Of a stretch of 64,000 nt of DNA, positions 33,888 through 43,312 are shown one piece after another; position 1 is the first letter of the stretch, and every line of letters begins with the position of its first letter. Made by a program: the position numbers and the translations under genes. The stretch is taken from contig CANLXI010000011.1 of NCBI GenBank assembly GCA_947495035.1, forward strand, positions 124,001 through 188,000. Reading direction: 5' to 3'. Source of the DNA: an uncultured Granulosicoccus sp. GTDB lineage: Bacteria; Pseudomonadota; Gammaproteobacteria; Granulosicoccales; Granulosicoccaceae. Below the pieces are notes generated by a model. It had not been told where the DNA came from. It did not search any database and saw nothing but the letters and a program-made list of their open reading frames with translations.

Positions 33888-34973
33888 TCATGGCGCCTTG
33901 GACGAATCTCCTCGCATTTCCCGGTGATAGGCACCCGTTGCATATACCTTCTTGCGAACAGCATTCATGCGTCCCAGCGGCGCATGTGCGGGCAGCGATT
34001 GCCAGGGATTGAACTGCCGCTGCTCGCACTGCGCCAGCGACTCCTGCGACGCGAACTCCTGTTGATCGAAGTGCAAGGTTGCCACCGTCACGAACGGTGA
34101 ATCGTCCTCGTCCCAGATCACCGAGGCGTCCTCGATCGGCATGCGCTGCGGATCAACCTGCCGTTGTACGCCAAAGGCCAGACAGGCCGGTGCCTGCTGC
34201 AGATGGGCATCCAGTGCTGCGCGTAGCTGATTTTCTCCAGGGTCGATGGTCTTGTCGGTCTGGTAGTCAGAGCAGGGAGTCAGCGAGTATTTCACCGCTT
34301 GCACGTCCGGCGGCAATTGCCCGTCCGCTCCGATACGCTCATCCAGCGCCGATGGCACTGTACTCCAGTAACGTATGTCAAGCGGGCTGTCGTGCCGTTT
34401 TCGCGCCTTGATAACGGTGAACAAAGATTTTACATGAGGATCTCGGGGACTGAGAAAGAACTTCAACATGCTCCATCGATCACCTTCCTGTCGCGCACGC
34501 ATGAAGGCGAGGAATTCCTCTGGTGTGGCAACGAAGAGTGCCGGATAGCTGTTGAACAGAAAATCCTGCATGCCGGCCTCTCCCCAGAGGGTGGCGCCAG
34601 GTACCTGCGATACCCGCAGTGACACGCCGCGGATATCCTTCTTCGAATCATCCCACTGGCTGGCATTGGCGAATCGAGCCACGACGGGATATTCCGCGAC
34701 GGAAGCGAAGAGGCCGTGCTGAAGTGGCTCGGGAACGTCTGCAGCGACCCGGAAATTGCCACTCAGACAGGCAACTGTCTTGGGCTGGTTGTAGCGGGAC
34801 AACACGCCATCGCGTCGCTCGGCTTCGGTGGTGGCCACCACCCGTTGAGACATCTCGGCGACCAGTTTGTCGGTGTTCTCCTCCTGCACCTCGACAGTAC
34901 TGCAGGCGCCGAGCAACAGGCAGATCGACAGCTGCGGGATGATTCCCTTCCGGCTTCGGCGCATGGCTATCAT
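33888..34973 (-). CDS. Catalase-fold lipoprotein
   Basis: A 361-residue protein. The ATG at 34971-34973 (MIAMRRSRKGIIPQLSICLL) has AAGGAG upstream and gives a lipobox LLGAC with the lipid-bearing cysteine at residue 24; the open frame to 35237 is rejected. The catalase-related core is seen in YPVVARFANAS, DIRGVSLRVSQVPG, AVKYSLTPC and PIEDASVIWDEDDSPFVTVA. It lacks most of the N-terminal arm and several active-site features of true catalases, as expected for the small catalase-related family, which includes allene-oxide-synthase-like enzymes. Its start overlaps the stop of the haem peroxidase gene by four bases, so the two products are made together and probably act on the same peroxide. Confidence 0.82.
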   Translation of the reverse strand: MIAMRRSRKGIIPQLSICLLLGACSTVEVQEENTDKLVAEMSQRVVATTEAERRDGVLSRYNQPKTVACLSGNFRVAADVPEPLQHGLFASVAEYPVVARFANASQWDDSKKDIRGVSLRVSQVPGATLWGEAGMQDFLFNSYPALFVATPEEFLAFMRARQEGDRWSMLKFFLSPRDPHVKSLFTVIKARKRHDSPLDIRYWSTVPSALDERIGADGQLPPDVQAVKYSLTPCSDYQTDKTIDPGENQLRAALDAHLQQAPACLAFGVQRQVDPQRMPIEDASVIWDEDDSPFVTVATLHFDQQEFASQESLAQCEQRQFNPWQSLPAHAPLGRMNAVRKKVYATGAYHREMRGDSSKAP

Positions 34974-37900
34974 GGCAGCTCTCCTTCGCTGGTGTGAAAG
35001 GCAGGATCCGCTTCGGCACCCAGGCGAGGTTTCCAGGCCAGTGAGTAATAGTCGCCGCGATCCCGAGCCCAGGGGTCGAAGACATTGCGTACCGGCAGCA
35101 GCTCCTCGCGCAACTGCGGTACGGTACGCAGCAGGACGCGTTTCATGGGGGAGACCTCTTGCACATGCCCATTGACCTTGACCGGTTCCAGGCAACGCTG
35201 ACGTCCATCGCTGTCGCGTGTCAGCGGAAAAGGGCATCCTTGCAGTGGGCCGTTGTTCTGCACCCAGTCGTAGCCGGCATGGCTGTAGAACTCCGGTCGG
35301 AAGCTGGAGGTAAAGAAACGATCACTGAACAGTCGGCGTGACGCGTTGATGATGAAGACGTGAAATTGTGTCTCGGAGATGGCAAAGCCATGTGGTCGCG
35401 TGTATTCGGCCAGCCAGCCGACGATATTGTCGACGTCCTCGATATTGTCCACGACGCTGCCATCGGGATGACCAAGGCAGTCATTGATGAACTCGCCCTG
35501 TGCGTTGCGTTGCACCACCGAGATGGTCTTTGCGGCATCGCAGACATGGGTTCCGTAGATCTCACGCAAACGTCTGACAGTCTCTTCCTGATGAGCACGC
35601 CAGGGACTGTCTGCAGGCAGGCGTTGATCGACGAAATCGTCGAAACCGGTCAGCGTCTTCAGACCGATCTGTCGGCGGAATTCGTTGAATCGTGGTATTC
35701 CGCGCTCCCGATCACGAATGATGTCCAGCGCCGGGATATCCAGCTTGCCGGTTGTCGAGCCGACATGCGGCATTGGCAGATTCTGCAGGAACTGCGGCAG
35801 GTTGCGCAGGTGCAACAGCCCCAGTCGCTGTCGCCCCATACTCAATGCCCAGCTGTCGATGCCCTGATCATGCATGTGCTCGGTGGCACCGGCGCGCACC
35901 GTATTCAGAATGGGGAAGCGCTGCGTGATGACATCGGGTTCTTCCGGTGAGCGCAGCTCGATGAGATCCGGTACCAGAGCGTGAAGACGATAGACCGAGG
36001 TGAATTCCTCGGGAAAATTGAACGGGGATCCGAAGTGATTGATACCTCCGTTGACATCCTCGATTCGGCTGATATCCCAGTCATCATGCTTCCACCACAG
36101 CATGCCATCCGGACGGCTGTTGCCGAGACCGAAGATGCCGGCACCCGAGGCGAACACAGAGTAGAGTGAGTTGCTGGCCGCGGCCTTGCCGGATTGACCC
36201 AAGGTCCTGGAAAGGTTACCAGCCGAGCGACTGAGGAAATTCTCGTCTCGATTGACGATTCGCCGCAGCGTCTTGGAAACGCGGTCCTCGTTCTGATTGA
36301 ACAGGCCGAACCAGTTGGAGTTCATGGCGGCATGCAATGGTTCATCGTAGAGCAGCTGTGTGGTCCACTCTATCGTGTGAATCTTGGCAATACCGGCCGA
36401 GACAACCAGCCTTGCCAGTTGGAAGAGCCGCTCATCATCCACTTGTTGCCAGGAGATACGTGCATCGGGCTGATCAGGGTGACGCAACCCGGAGTCGGCC
36501 TCGGGAACTGATTGCTGCAACTGACGCACATGATCGACGAATGCATTGTGTTCGCGCGCAAACACATTGTGATAGAAGCTGAGGCCGATGTTCCAGTTGT
36601 CGGGAAACCCGGTGGATTCCTGACCGCGCCAATGAGGCCGGGTACCGCAATCGAGATCGTCGGGCGGGCATTCGCGTAGCAATGGCAGATAGTCATCGAT
36701 CAGTTGCAAGCGTGCAGGGTCTTGTGGGTCGCGAAGGACCCGCGAGGCGGATAGTGCATCGTGTCCATAGAGCTGAGAGGCATCCCACCAGGCGGTCACC
36801 TGATTCAGGGTGGTGCGTGGTGCGCGGCTTTGCCAGACCTTGCCTGCGTGTTCGAATTCCGGTGCAGGTTCGGTTTCGGCGTACAGGGACGGCTCTCTGC
36901 GATCACCGGGTCGACACCCGAGTGCTTCTGCCTCCGGCGTCTTGCAACCCACCGGTTCCAGAGCCCTTTCATTGTGACCCTCGACGGTATGCGAGAACCA
37001 GTCGTGCGTCATGAACTGGATCCAGAAGGCTGCCAGCACATTGAAGAACGGCGCTTTCAGGTAATCGCAGTCAACCGACAGATCGGCTGGATCGCCGGAG
37101 CCCATACCCGAGTTGCAGCCATTGTCCGCACGCTGCTCACGGGTGAAGAGTTGTCGACTGATCAATTGTGGGTCCGGGGTCAGCAGATCGATACGGCCGG
37201 CATGTCGGTTACGGTTGAGTTCATTCAACTGCAAGTCCGGGAAGGTTGCCTCGAACTGGGCATTGCGAGCAAACGGGGTGCCGGCAGAGCCCATCAATGG
37301 GTTGATAGCGTCATTGCAGATACCGCTCAATGTTCGGTATTGCAGCAGTTTTCCCTGACAAAGTTGCTTCGACTCGCCACCGACGTCGCTGAAATGCTCG
37401 TGGGTGGGGGGTAATCGCATGGCGTCCCACTGCTTGAGCACCCGGCCATCGGTCCCGTCGCGCCCGGTGATGTATTCCTGATAGGTCGTCTGGTCGAAAA
37501 GATTGAACTTGATCAGTTCGATGCGCTGGTACTCCAGATCGATCAGGGCACCATCCACACCGCGACCATTGGGATAGAGGTGCTCTCCGATTCGGGTTCT
37601 GGCCTTCTTGTCACTGTCGGACAGTGAACGACTGTCACCGGCAGCGAAATAGTTCGGCCAATCCACCCAGGGCGTATCTTGCCATCGGGTGGCGTTTTCA
37701 CCGCCGCGACACAGAGCCGTGTCGGTCTGTACCTTTCCCAGAAATCGTTCGGAACGATCATCCGGTACCTTCAGGATGCCTCGTTTGGCACTGGACGCGC
37801 AGGCTTTCACCAGGCTCTGTGCCGAGGTCTCCGGGGTATACAGCGTTGTGCAGCTCAGCAAGCCAAGCAGAGTGAAAATGCTCAACCTGCCGCAGGCAGC

Positions 37901-37981
37901 ACGACTGATACAGCGTGTGATGACGCTAGCTGCTGAAGGTGACGGGTTTGCTGCGCGGGTCAATGAAGATTGACTGGGCAT
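34970..37981 (-). CDS. Animal-type haem peroxidase (PF03098), exported
   Basis: A 1003-residue protein, long for the family. The N-terminus has a basic stretch and a hydrophobic segment (LSIFTLLGLLSCTTL) that could be a signal peptide or a lipobox ending at C44. The peroxidase core runs from about residue 220 to 880. The distal haem histidine lies in FMTHDWFSH (H326) and the proximal histidine in FAREHNAFVDHV (H478). Bacterial relatives include fatty-acid dioxygenase or cyclooxygenase-like enzymes and peroxicins. It overlaps the catalase-fold lipoprotein gene through ATGA at 34970-34973. The pairing suggests generation and processing of a lipid hydroperoxide outside the inner membrane, as inference. 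Confidence 0.88.
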   Translation of the reverse strand: MPSQSSLTRAANPSPSAASVITRCISRAACGRLSIFTLLGLLSCTTLYTPETSAQSLVKACASSAKRGILKVPDDRSERFLGKVQTDTALCRGGENATRWQDTPWVDWPNYFAAGDSRSLSDSDKKARTRIGEHLYPNGRGVDGALIDLEYQRIELIKFNLFDQTTYQEYITGRDGTDGRVLKQWDAMRLPPTHEHFSDVGGESKQLCQGKLLQYRTLSGICNDAINPLMGSAGTPFARNAQFEATFPDLQLNELNRNRHAGRIDLLTPDPQLISRQLFTREQRADNGCNSGMGSGDPADLSVDCDYLKAPFFNVLAAFWIQFMTHDWFSHTVEGHNERALEPVGCKTPEAEALGCRPGDRREPSLYAETEPAPEFEHAGKVWQSRAPRTTLNQVTAWWDASQLYGHDALSASRVLRDPQDPARLQLIDDYLPLLRECPPDDLDCGTRPHWRGQESTGFPDNWNIGLSFYHNVFAREHNAFVDHVRQLQQSVPEADSGLRHPDQPDARISWQQVDDERLFQLARLVVSAGIAKIHTIEWTTQLLYDEPLHAAMNSNWFGLFNQNEDRVSKTLRRIVNRDENFLSRSAGNLSRTLGQSGKAAASNSLYSVFASGAGIFGLGNSRPDGMLWWKHDDWDISRIEDVNGGINHFGSPFNFPEEFTSVYRLHALVPDLIELRSPEEPDVITQRFPILNTVRAGATEHMHDQGIDSWALSMGRQRLGLLHLRNLPQFLQNLPMPHVGSTTGKLDIPALDIIRDRERGIPRFNEFRRQIGLKTLTGFDDFVDQRLPADSPWRAHQEETVRRLREIYGTHVCDAAKTISVVQRNAQGEFINDCLGHPDGSVVDNIEDVDNIVGWLAEYTRPHGFAISETQFHVFIINASRRLFSDRFFTSSFRPEFYSHAGYDWVQNNGPLQGCPFPLTRDSDGRQRCLEPVKVNGHVQEVSPMKRVLLRTVPQLREELLPVRNVFDPWARDRGDYYSLAWKPRLGAEADPAFHTSEGELP

Positions 37982-38415
37982 GATGCGTATCCCTCTGATG
38001 TCGGGTTTTCATCTGCACGATGACGTTCACGGCGTTCAGGTTGACGTATCGTCGATGAAAGCTCAACGGGGGAATGCCTGTGCTTAAGTCTTGTCTCGTT
38101 CGAATCCTGTCCTCATGATTCAGCCGCCGTTGCCAATGCTGTTTTCGACAGATGAATATTGCAATGCGGAATTATTGCGAGTTGTATTATCGGTTTTCCA
38201 TTCAGGTTGAACCAATGGTCGGGCCTGTGGAAAGAGCGTCAAAATAAGAACACGACTTATGTCTTGTCGTCAATTACTGAAAGTCGTTGTAATCTGGTCC
38301 TGTACTTGTTCCTGCCCCGCAATGGGTATCGGGATGTCATCGATATCCCGATTCACCTGAGACCGCTCAGGGCCGTTGATCACGTTGATGGATTGTCGAT
38401 AGGAGAGTTTTTCTC
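37982..38415. other. 434-bp divergent intergenic region of the redox island
   Basis: No protein gene was recognised. The stretch is AT-rich around 38140-38300 and must contain promoters for the minus-strand peroxidase pair and the plus-strand cytochrome operon. TATTAT at 38185-38190 is a possible -10 box without a convincing -35 partner. Two hairpins lie at 38328-38371 in the presumed leader of the plus-strand operon. Confidence 0.6.
38328..38371 (+). promoter_or_regulatory. Tandem hairpins in the leader of the flavoprotein-cytochrome operon
   Basis: ATCGGGAT (38328-38335) pairs with ATCCCGAT (38345-38352), and CCTGAG (38356-38361) pairs with CTCAGG (38366-38371) across the loop ACCG. They end 44 bases before the ATG at 38416. 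The first could equally be a protein-binding dyad. No T-run follows, so a simple attenuator is not shown. Confidence 0.4.
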
Positions 38416-39825
38416 ATGGAAACAGTCGCAACCTTGTCGCCCGATCAGAGTTATTCCGTAGAGGATAACGCTGCGATCATCCATGATCCCATTCGGTTTC
38501 GTCACGTCGAGGCCAAGAACAGAATATTCCGATCCAACCTTTCCGGCATGTTCGATGACTACAACGGTCAGGGTGGAAACGCCCGGGTGAACTGGGAGAA
38601 CAAGTTTGCAAAGGGGGGCGCTGGAGGCATCATATCGTCCTATACGCCGGTGATGAATTCAGGTCGTATTCTCACTCGCTACGCGATGATCGATGATGAT
38701 GACAAGATTCCCTTCTGGCGACATGTCGGCAGGAATGTTCATGAGCATGATTGTCGGTTTTTCATGCAGTTGAGTCATTCGGGCCGTCAACAGGATCTGG
38801 GCGGGGTGGAAAACGTTTACCGTACCGTGGCAAGCTCGACGGACAAGAAGGACTACTTTCACGGCATTCTCTGCCACGCGGCTGACAAGTCCGAGATCAG
38901 GGAAATTGTCGAAGCCTTTGGTCAGGGAGCAAGACGGGCTCGTGAAGCCGGACTCGACGGCGTTGAATTGCACGGTGCGAACGGATATCTGATCACGCAG
39001 TTTCTGAGCTCCGGCATCAATGACCGCGAGGACGAGTACGGTGGCAACTGGGAGAACCGCAGCAGGTTCGTTCTGGAAATCATCAGAGAGATACGCCGGC
39101 AGGTCGGCACGGATTTTCACCTGCAGATGAAGATCAATGCCGAAGATCACAATAGCTGGCTATACCCCTGGCAGAAGCCCGGCAACACCCTCGATGAGAC
39201 GCTGAAGATCGTGGGCCTGTTGATGGACGATGGCAAGGGCGTCGATGCCTTTCACATCTCGGCGGGCTCGACATTCCCGCATCCCATGAATCCACCGGGG
39301 GATCTGCCGATGCGTGAACTGACACGCTGGTATGACGGGATGATCAGCCAGGGTGTGCGAGCGGGGATGAACTACCGGATATTTTCCAACCGAATCGGCG
39401 CGTTCCTGTTTCGTCGTTACTGGATATGGCGTCGTGGCAGAAAGATCGAGGGAATCAATGAAGATTACTCCGCCGCCATTCGCAAGTTCGTTCAAACCAT
39501 CGACCCGACGGTCAAGGTCATGGTGACCGGTGGCTGGCAGCACGGCGACCGTATCGCCAGCGCCATTCGAGAGGGGCGGGCCGATGCGGTGTCGATAGGA
39601 AGACCACTGATTGCCAACAACAATCTGCCGGAAATCCTGAAGAAATCGAATGGTCCTGCCAGACGCAAGGAGTGCACCTACTGCAACAAGTGCCTGGTCA
39701 ACGATCTGGAGAACCCCCTGGGGTGCTATGAGCTGAGTCGCTACGACGGCGATACCTTCGAGGAGAAATACGACGAGATGATCAAGGAAGTGATGTCTGT
39801 CTATACGCCACCAACGTTCGTTTGA
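38416..39825 (+). CDS. NADH:flavin oxidoreductase, old yellow enzyme family, with C-terminal cysteine cluster
   Basis: A 469-residue protein with AGGAGAG before the ATG. The TIM-barrel OYE core shows FMQLSHSGRQ, GVELHGANGYLITQFLSSGI and DREDEYGGNWENRSRFVLE. FMN is the expected cofactor. Near the C-terminus there is CTYCNKC followed ten residues later by another cysteine (C-x2-C-x2-C-x10-C), a spacing close to the 4Fe-4S site of 2,4-dienoyl-CoA reductases, so an iron-sulfur cluster is likely. Unlike those reductases it has no C-terminal NAD domain. It is the first gene of a six-gene operon with three di-haem cytochromes and a GMC oxidoreductase. Confidence 0.88.
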   Translation: METVATLSPDQSYSVEDNAAIIHDPIRFRHVEAKNRIFRSNLSGMFDDYNGQGGNARVNWENKFAKGGAGGIISSYTPVMNSGRILTRYAMIDDDDKIPFWRHVGRNVHEHDCRFFMQLSHSGRQQDLGGVENVYRTVASSTDKKDYFHGILCHAADKSEIREIVEAFGQGARRAREAGLDGVELHGANGYLITQFLSSGINDREDEYGGNWENRSRFVLEIIREIRRQVGTDFHLQMKINAEDHNSWLYPWQKPGNTLDETLKIVGLLMDDGKGVDAFHISAGSTFPHPMNPPGDLPMRELTRWYDGMISQGVRAGMNYRIFSNRIGAFLFRRYWIWRRGRKIEGINEDYSAAIRKFVQTIDPTVKVMVTGGWQHGDRIASAIREGRADAVSIGRPLIANNNLPEILKKSNGPARRKECTYCNKCLVNDLENPLGCYELSRYDGDTFEEKYDEMIKEVMSVYTPPTFV

Positions 39826-39872
39826 CAACCAACGGATCTCGGACTCAGCACAGGGATCTTCGGAGAGCTTGA

Positions 39873-41396
39873 ATGTCAGTCGACTACAACAAACTCACGC
39901 CAATAGAGGCCTATATACGGCGACGACGTTTCTGGTGGCTTGTCGTCAAGTTGCTGATCGTGGCCGTGCTTGTCTATTATTTCATCTTCAAGTCGACCTA
40001 CGTCATCGCCTATGACGATCCGGTAGAACATTTCAAATACGGCTCCATCGGTTCAGAGCCCGCAACGGGTTTGCCTGTAGTAGTCCTGAATGCAATTCCC
40101 CATATCTACCGGGATCGCCTCGGTAATGCAGGGTATGCCGCGTTCGGGATGAACACCGAAGCCGGACAGTCGTTGCCGATCGGCTTCTCTCGTCGAGTGG
40201 TGACCGGTGTCGAACGGGCCTGGTTCAACTGCGCTGTGTGTCATGTCGGCACCTACCGCTTGCCCGAATCAGACCAGGTGCACTTCGTTCCGGGTGGCGC
40301 ATCCAACGATCTGAAACTCCACGACCTCATCATCTTCTTCGCCGATGTCGGCACGGACCCCGGATTCACCGCCGATGCGGTCATTGCAGCTGTCAATACA
40401 GATGAAGTGCCCGGTCACCTGAATTTCATTGAACGACCGTTCTACCGTCACGTGGTTCACCCCCGAGTCAAGGCGGGTTTGATGGCATTGTCGGATGAAC
40501 TGCAGTTCGTCCGACGGCAGGAACCCTATGGTCCGGGACGCGTCGATACGTTCAATACCTACAAGGTATTGCAGTTCAATTTCGACATGGGGCCCCACGC
40601 CATCCCGGATGTTGCGCTCAACGGTTCCTCGGACTACCCGTCCATCTGGATGCAAAGGCCTCGCAGCGGGATGAATCTGCACTGGGATGGCAACAACCAA
40701 TCCGTATCGGAACGCAATCTGAGCGCCGCCCTCGGCGCTGGCGTATCTCCCGTGTCAGTGGACCTGGAGTCACTGGCACGGGTGCGTGCCTGGGTTGACA
40801 CGTTGCAGGCACCGGTATTTCCGGGTGAAGTGGATCTGGAGATCGCCGCCCGTGGTGCGCCTCTCTACAAGCAATATTGCTCTTCGTGTCACGGCTACAA
40901 GTCCCTGGACGAAGGGTCGAGCTATGAATACTCTCAAGCCGCTTACCCCGAGCTTGGGCAGGTCGTCGACCTGGCCGATATCGGTACAGATCGTGGTCGC
41001 TGGGAGAGCTACGACCAGGACTTCGCCGCTGCGCAGAATACCTTGTATGCGGGCTATCCCTGGCAGTTCAGCCATTTCAGGAAAACCTCGGGCTATGCCA
41101 ATCATCCACTGGATGGTATCTGGGCGCGATCGCCCTATCTGCACAACGGTTCGGTACCGACATTGCGTGATCTGTTGAATGCCTCTGCAGAGCGGCCGAC
41201 TGAATGGTATCGGGGTAGCCGTATTCTGGATCTGAAGAAGGTCGGCTACCGCAGTGATGCCGGCGCGGGCGGCACGTTTGCCTACAACACCGCCGTGCCG
41301 GGCAACGGCAACTCGGGTCACGAAGGTGCGAAGTACGGCACAGAGCTGTCCGGTCCTGACAAGGACGCCATCGTGGAGTACATGAAAACCTTGTGA
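39873..41396 (+). CDS. Membrane-anchored di-haem cytochrome c, RoxA/CCP-like (first)
   Basis: A 507-residue protein with GGAGAG upstream of ATG 39873. A basic patch (RRRR) and one hydrophobic helix (residues 22-41) anchor it, leaving the rest in the periplasm. Two haem c sites are seen: CAVCH (C120-H124) and CSSCH (C336-H340), 216 residues apart. LHWDGNNQS and SPYLHNGSVPTLRDLL are shared with the second cytochrome of the operon. The spacing and motifs resemble di-haem peroxidase relatives such as rubber oxygenase RoxA and the 10S-fatty-acid dioxygenase of Pseudomonas aeruginosa, so oxygenase rather than plain electron transfer is possible. Confidence 0.85.
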   Translation: MSVDYNKLTPIEAYIRRRRFWWLVVKLLIVAVLVYYFIFKSTYVIAYDDPVEHFKYGSIGSEPATGLPVVVLNAIPHIYRDRLGNAGYAAFGMNTEAGQSLPIGFSRRVVTGVERAWFNCAVCHVGTYRLPESDQVHFVPGGASNDLKLHDLIIFFADVGTDPGFTADAVIAAVNTDEVPGHLNFIERPFYRHVVHPRVKAGLMALSDELQFVRRQEPYGPGRVDTFNTYKVLQFNFDMGPHAIPDVALNGSSDYPSIWMQRPRSGMNLHWDGNNQSVSERNLSAALGAGVSPVSVDLESLARVRAWVDTLQAPVFPGEVDLEIAARGAPLYKQYCSSCHGYKSLDEGSSYEYSQAAYPELGQVVDLADIGTDRGRWESYDQDFAAAQNTLYAGYPWQFSHFRKTSGYANHPLDGIWARSPYLHNGSVPTLRDLLNASAERPTEWYRGSRILDLKKVGYRSDAGAGGTFAYNTAVPGNGNSGHEGAKYGTELSGPDKDAIVEYMKTL

Positions 41397-41830
41397 TGCA
41401 CTCAACTCACCTGAGCCGGTGGAAGGCCAATCATTCTCTGGTCACCATTATCGGCATCATTCTGAATGTCAGCGTTGCTCTTCCTCTGCTGATATGGCCA
41501 GACTTCGTGTTGGCGGTGCTTCATATTCCACCGACCGACTCTCTCGTCATGACGCGGTTTGCCGGTGGATTGCTGATCATTCTGTCTGTTTTCTATACCC
41601 CGATGGTCTATGACATCGATCGCTATCGCATATTGGCGTGGTTTCAGATCATTCCATCTCGCACTTTCGGTACGTTCTTCTTTCTGGGAGCGGTGGTGAT
41701 AAAGGGGGCTCCCGCCGGCTTTCTGGTTGCAACCCTGATCGATGGCACGATCGCCATACTGGCGTTGCTCTGCCTGATCAGGATCGCATCGCTGGAGCAG
41801 AAGATCATGAACGGGCAGGCAGACTCATGA
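41396..41830 (+). CDS. Small four-helix membrane protein of the cytochrome operon
   Basis: A 144-residue protein with four hydrophobic segments (about residues 15-37, 52-72, 80-101 and 108-130). The ATG at 41396 overlaps the TGA of the cytochrome gene before it, and its own stop overlaps the next cytochrome start (ATGA at 41827-41830). This double coupling between two cytochrome genes suggests the product is a subunit or membrane partner of the cytochromes. It was not matched to a named family. No haem-binding CxxCH is present. Confidence 0.75.
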   Translation: MHSTHLSRWKANHSLVTIIGIILNVSVALPLLIWPDFVLAVLHIPPTDSLVMTRFAGGLLIILSVFYTPMVYDIDRYRILAWFQIIPSRTFGTFFFLGAVVIKGAPAGFLVATLIDGTIAILALLCLIRIASLEQKIMNGQADS

Positions 41831-43302
41831 GCGCACGCAAGGCACGCATCTTTCTGATCGTCTTCATTTCGGCCATCGTTCTGCTGCTTGGTGCCTGGCT
41901 TGTTCTGCTGCGAGATGTGCCGCAGGAACGGTCCAATGACCCGGCCTGGACCTTCAATCATGGCTCCATCGGGAATGAGGCTGCACAGGGATTGCCGTAC
42001 TGGATCTGGCGAGTGCTCCCTGCAGTCGTTCCAGATCTTCTTCCCGGAAATCAGCGGGGCTTTTCTGCCATTGGTGTCGCCTGGGAGCCCGGTGCCCAGC
42101 TACCCGTCGGATTTTCTCAACGCACAGTGGGTGTGATTCCGCGCGTTGCCCCCAATTGTGCTTTCTGTCATCAGGGAACCTATCGTCTCGACCTGGAGGA
42201 TCCGGAAACCATCGTCAATGCGGGTCCCGGTACAAGAGTCAATGTACAGGGCTTCTTGCGTTTTCTCGTGGCAGCGGGTCAGGATGAGCGATTCAAGTCC
42301 TCACTGATCATGGAGGCGATAAAGGCACGCTATGACATGCCGCTGTGGGAACGGCTGCTCTATCGTTTCGTGTTGATACCGGGCACCCGCGCCGCCTTGA
42401 AGAAGCAGGCCGCGCAGTTCAAATGGACTGACAACCGCCCTGATTGGGGACCCGGTCGAATCGATCCGTTCAATCCGGTCAAATTCGCCAACCTGAAAAT
42501 GTCGGATGATGGAACCATCGGCAATTCCGACATCATGCCGCTGTGGGACCTGCAATCGGCTGCGGCCACCGAGCAGCGACGCTTTGCCGTGCACTGGGAT
42601 GGGCTTTCAACGGATGTTCACGAGACCGTGATGTCCGGTGCCATCGGCGATGGCTTGACGTACCGATCCTATCCCGTGGTAGCGAGGAATCTGGCGGCCA
42701 TCGAAGATTTCGTGAATCTGGTGCAGCCGCCTGACTCACCGTTTTCCTCACGTCTGGATCCGTCCAGCAAGTTCTACGTGGATGCCGAGGCTGTGGCGCA
42801 AGGTGCGCGGATATACGAACAGGACTGTGCCAGCTGCCATGACGTCAAGGGCGAGCGATACCGGATGCCGATTCCGATCGCCGAACTCGGAACCGATCGT
42901 CACCGACTGGACATGTGGACCAGAGAGGCGAAGGAACGCTACTCCGATTACGAAGATGACCATGACTGGGGACTACAGTATTTTCAGAAAACCGACGGCT
43001 ATCTGGCTGTTGATCTGAAGGGACTCTGGTTGCGCGGACCCTACTTGCATAACGGATCTGTACCGAACCTTCGTCACCTGCTGACCAGGCCAGCGGAGCG
43101 GCCCACCACGTTCTGGCGCGGTTCCGATCTGGTCGATGCCGAGAACGGCGGCTTTGTCAGCGCAGAGGGAGCTGACCCCTATCGCTACACCATACGCGTC
43201 GACACGACCGTCATCGGCAATGCCAATACGGGTCACGTCTGGGGTACTGATCTCGATGAAGTGCAGAAGGAAGCGCTATTGGCATACCTGAAAACACTGT
43301 GA
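41827..43302 (+). CDS. Membrane-anchored di-haem cytochrome c, RoxA/CCP-like (second)
   Basis: A 491-residue paralogue of the cytochrome at 39873. The ATG at 41827 (MSARKARIFLIVFISAIVLL) is used because it overlaps the preceding stop and starts directly with the anchor helix; the longer frame from 41638 is a run-through of the upstream gene's other frame. Haem sites are CAFCH (C111-H115) and CASCH (C334-H338), 223 residues apart. Shared blocks with the first cytochrome include GPGRIDPFNPVKF, VHWDGLSTD and GPYLHNGSVPNLRHLL. The two proteins probably form a heterodimer or work in sequence. Confidence 0.86.
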   Translation: MSARKARIFLIVFISAIVLLLGAWLVLLRDVPQERSNDPAWTFNHGSIGNEAAQGLPYWIWRVLPAVVPDLLPGNQRGFSAIGVAWEPGAQLPVGFSQRTVGVIPRVAPNCAFCHQGTYRLDLEDPETIVNAGPGTRVNVQGFLRFLVAAGQDERFKSSLIMEAIKARYDMPLWERLLYRFVLIPGTRAALKKQAAQFKWTDNRPDWGPGRIDPFNPVKFANLKMSDDGTIGNSDIMPLWDLQSAAATEQRRFAVHWDGLSTDVHETVMSGAIGDGLTYRSYPVVARNLAAIEDFVNLVQPPDSPFSSRLDPSSKFYVDAEAVAQGARIYEQDCASCHDVKGERYRMPIPIAELGTDRHRLDMWTREAKERYSDYEDDHDWGLQYFQKTDGYLAVDLKGLWLRGPYLHNGSVPNLRHLLTRPAERPTTFWRGSDLVDAENGGFVSAEGADPYRYTIRVDTTVIGNANTGHVWGTDLDEVQKEALLAYLKTL

Positions 43303-43312
43303 GGCGCGCACT

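Noticed and set aside
33888..34973. Catalase-fold lipoprotein considered as a true catalase
   Set aside because: It is short, lacks the usual N-terminal arm and active-site block, and is a lipoprotein paired with a peroxidase.
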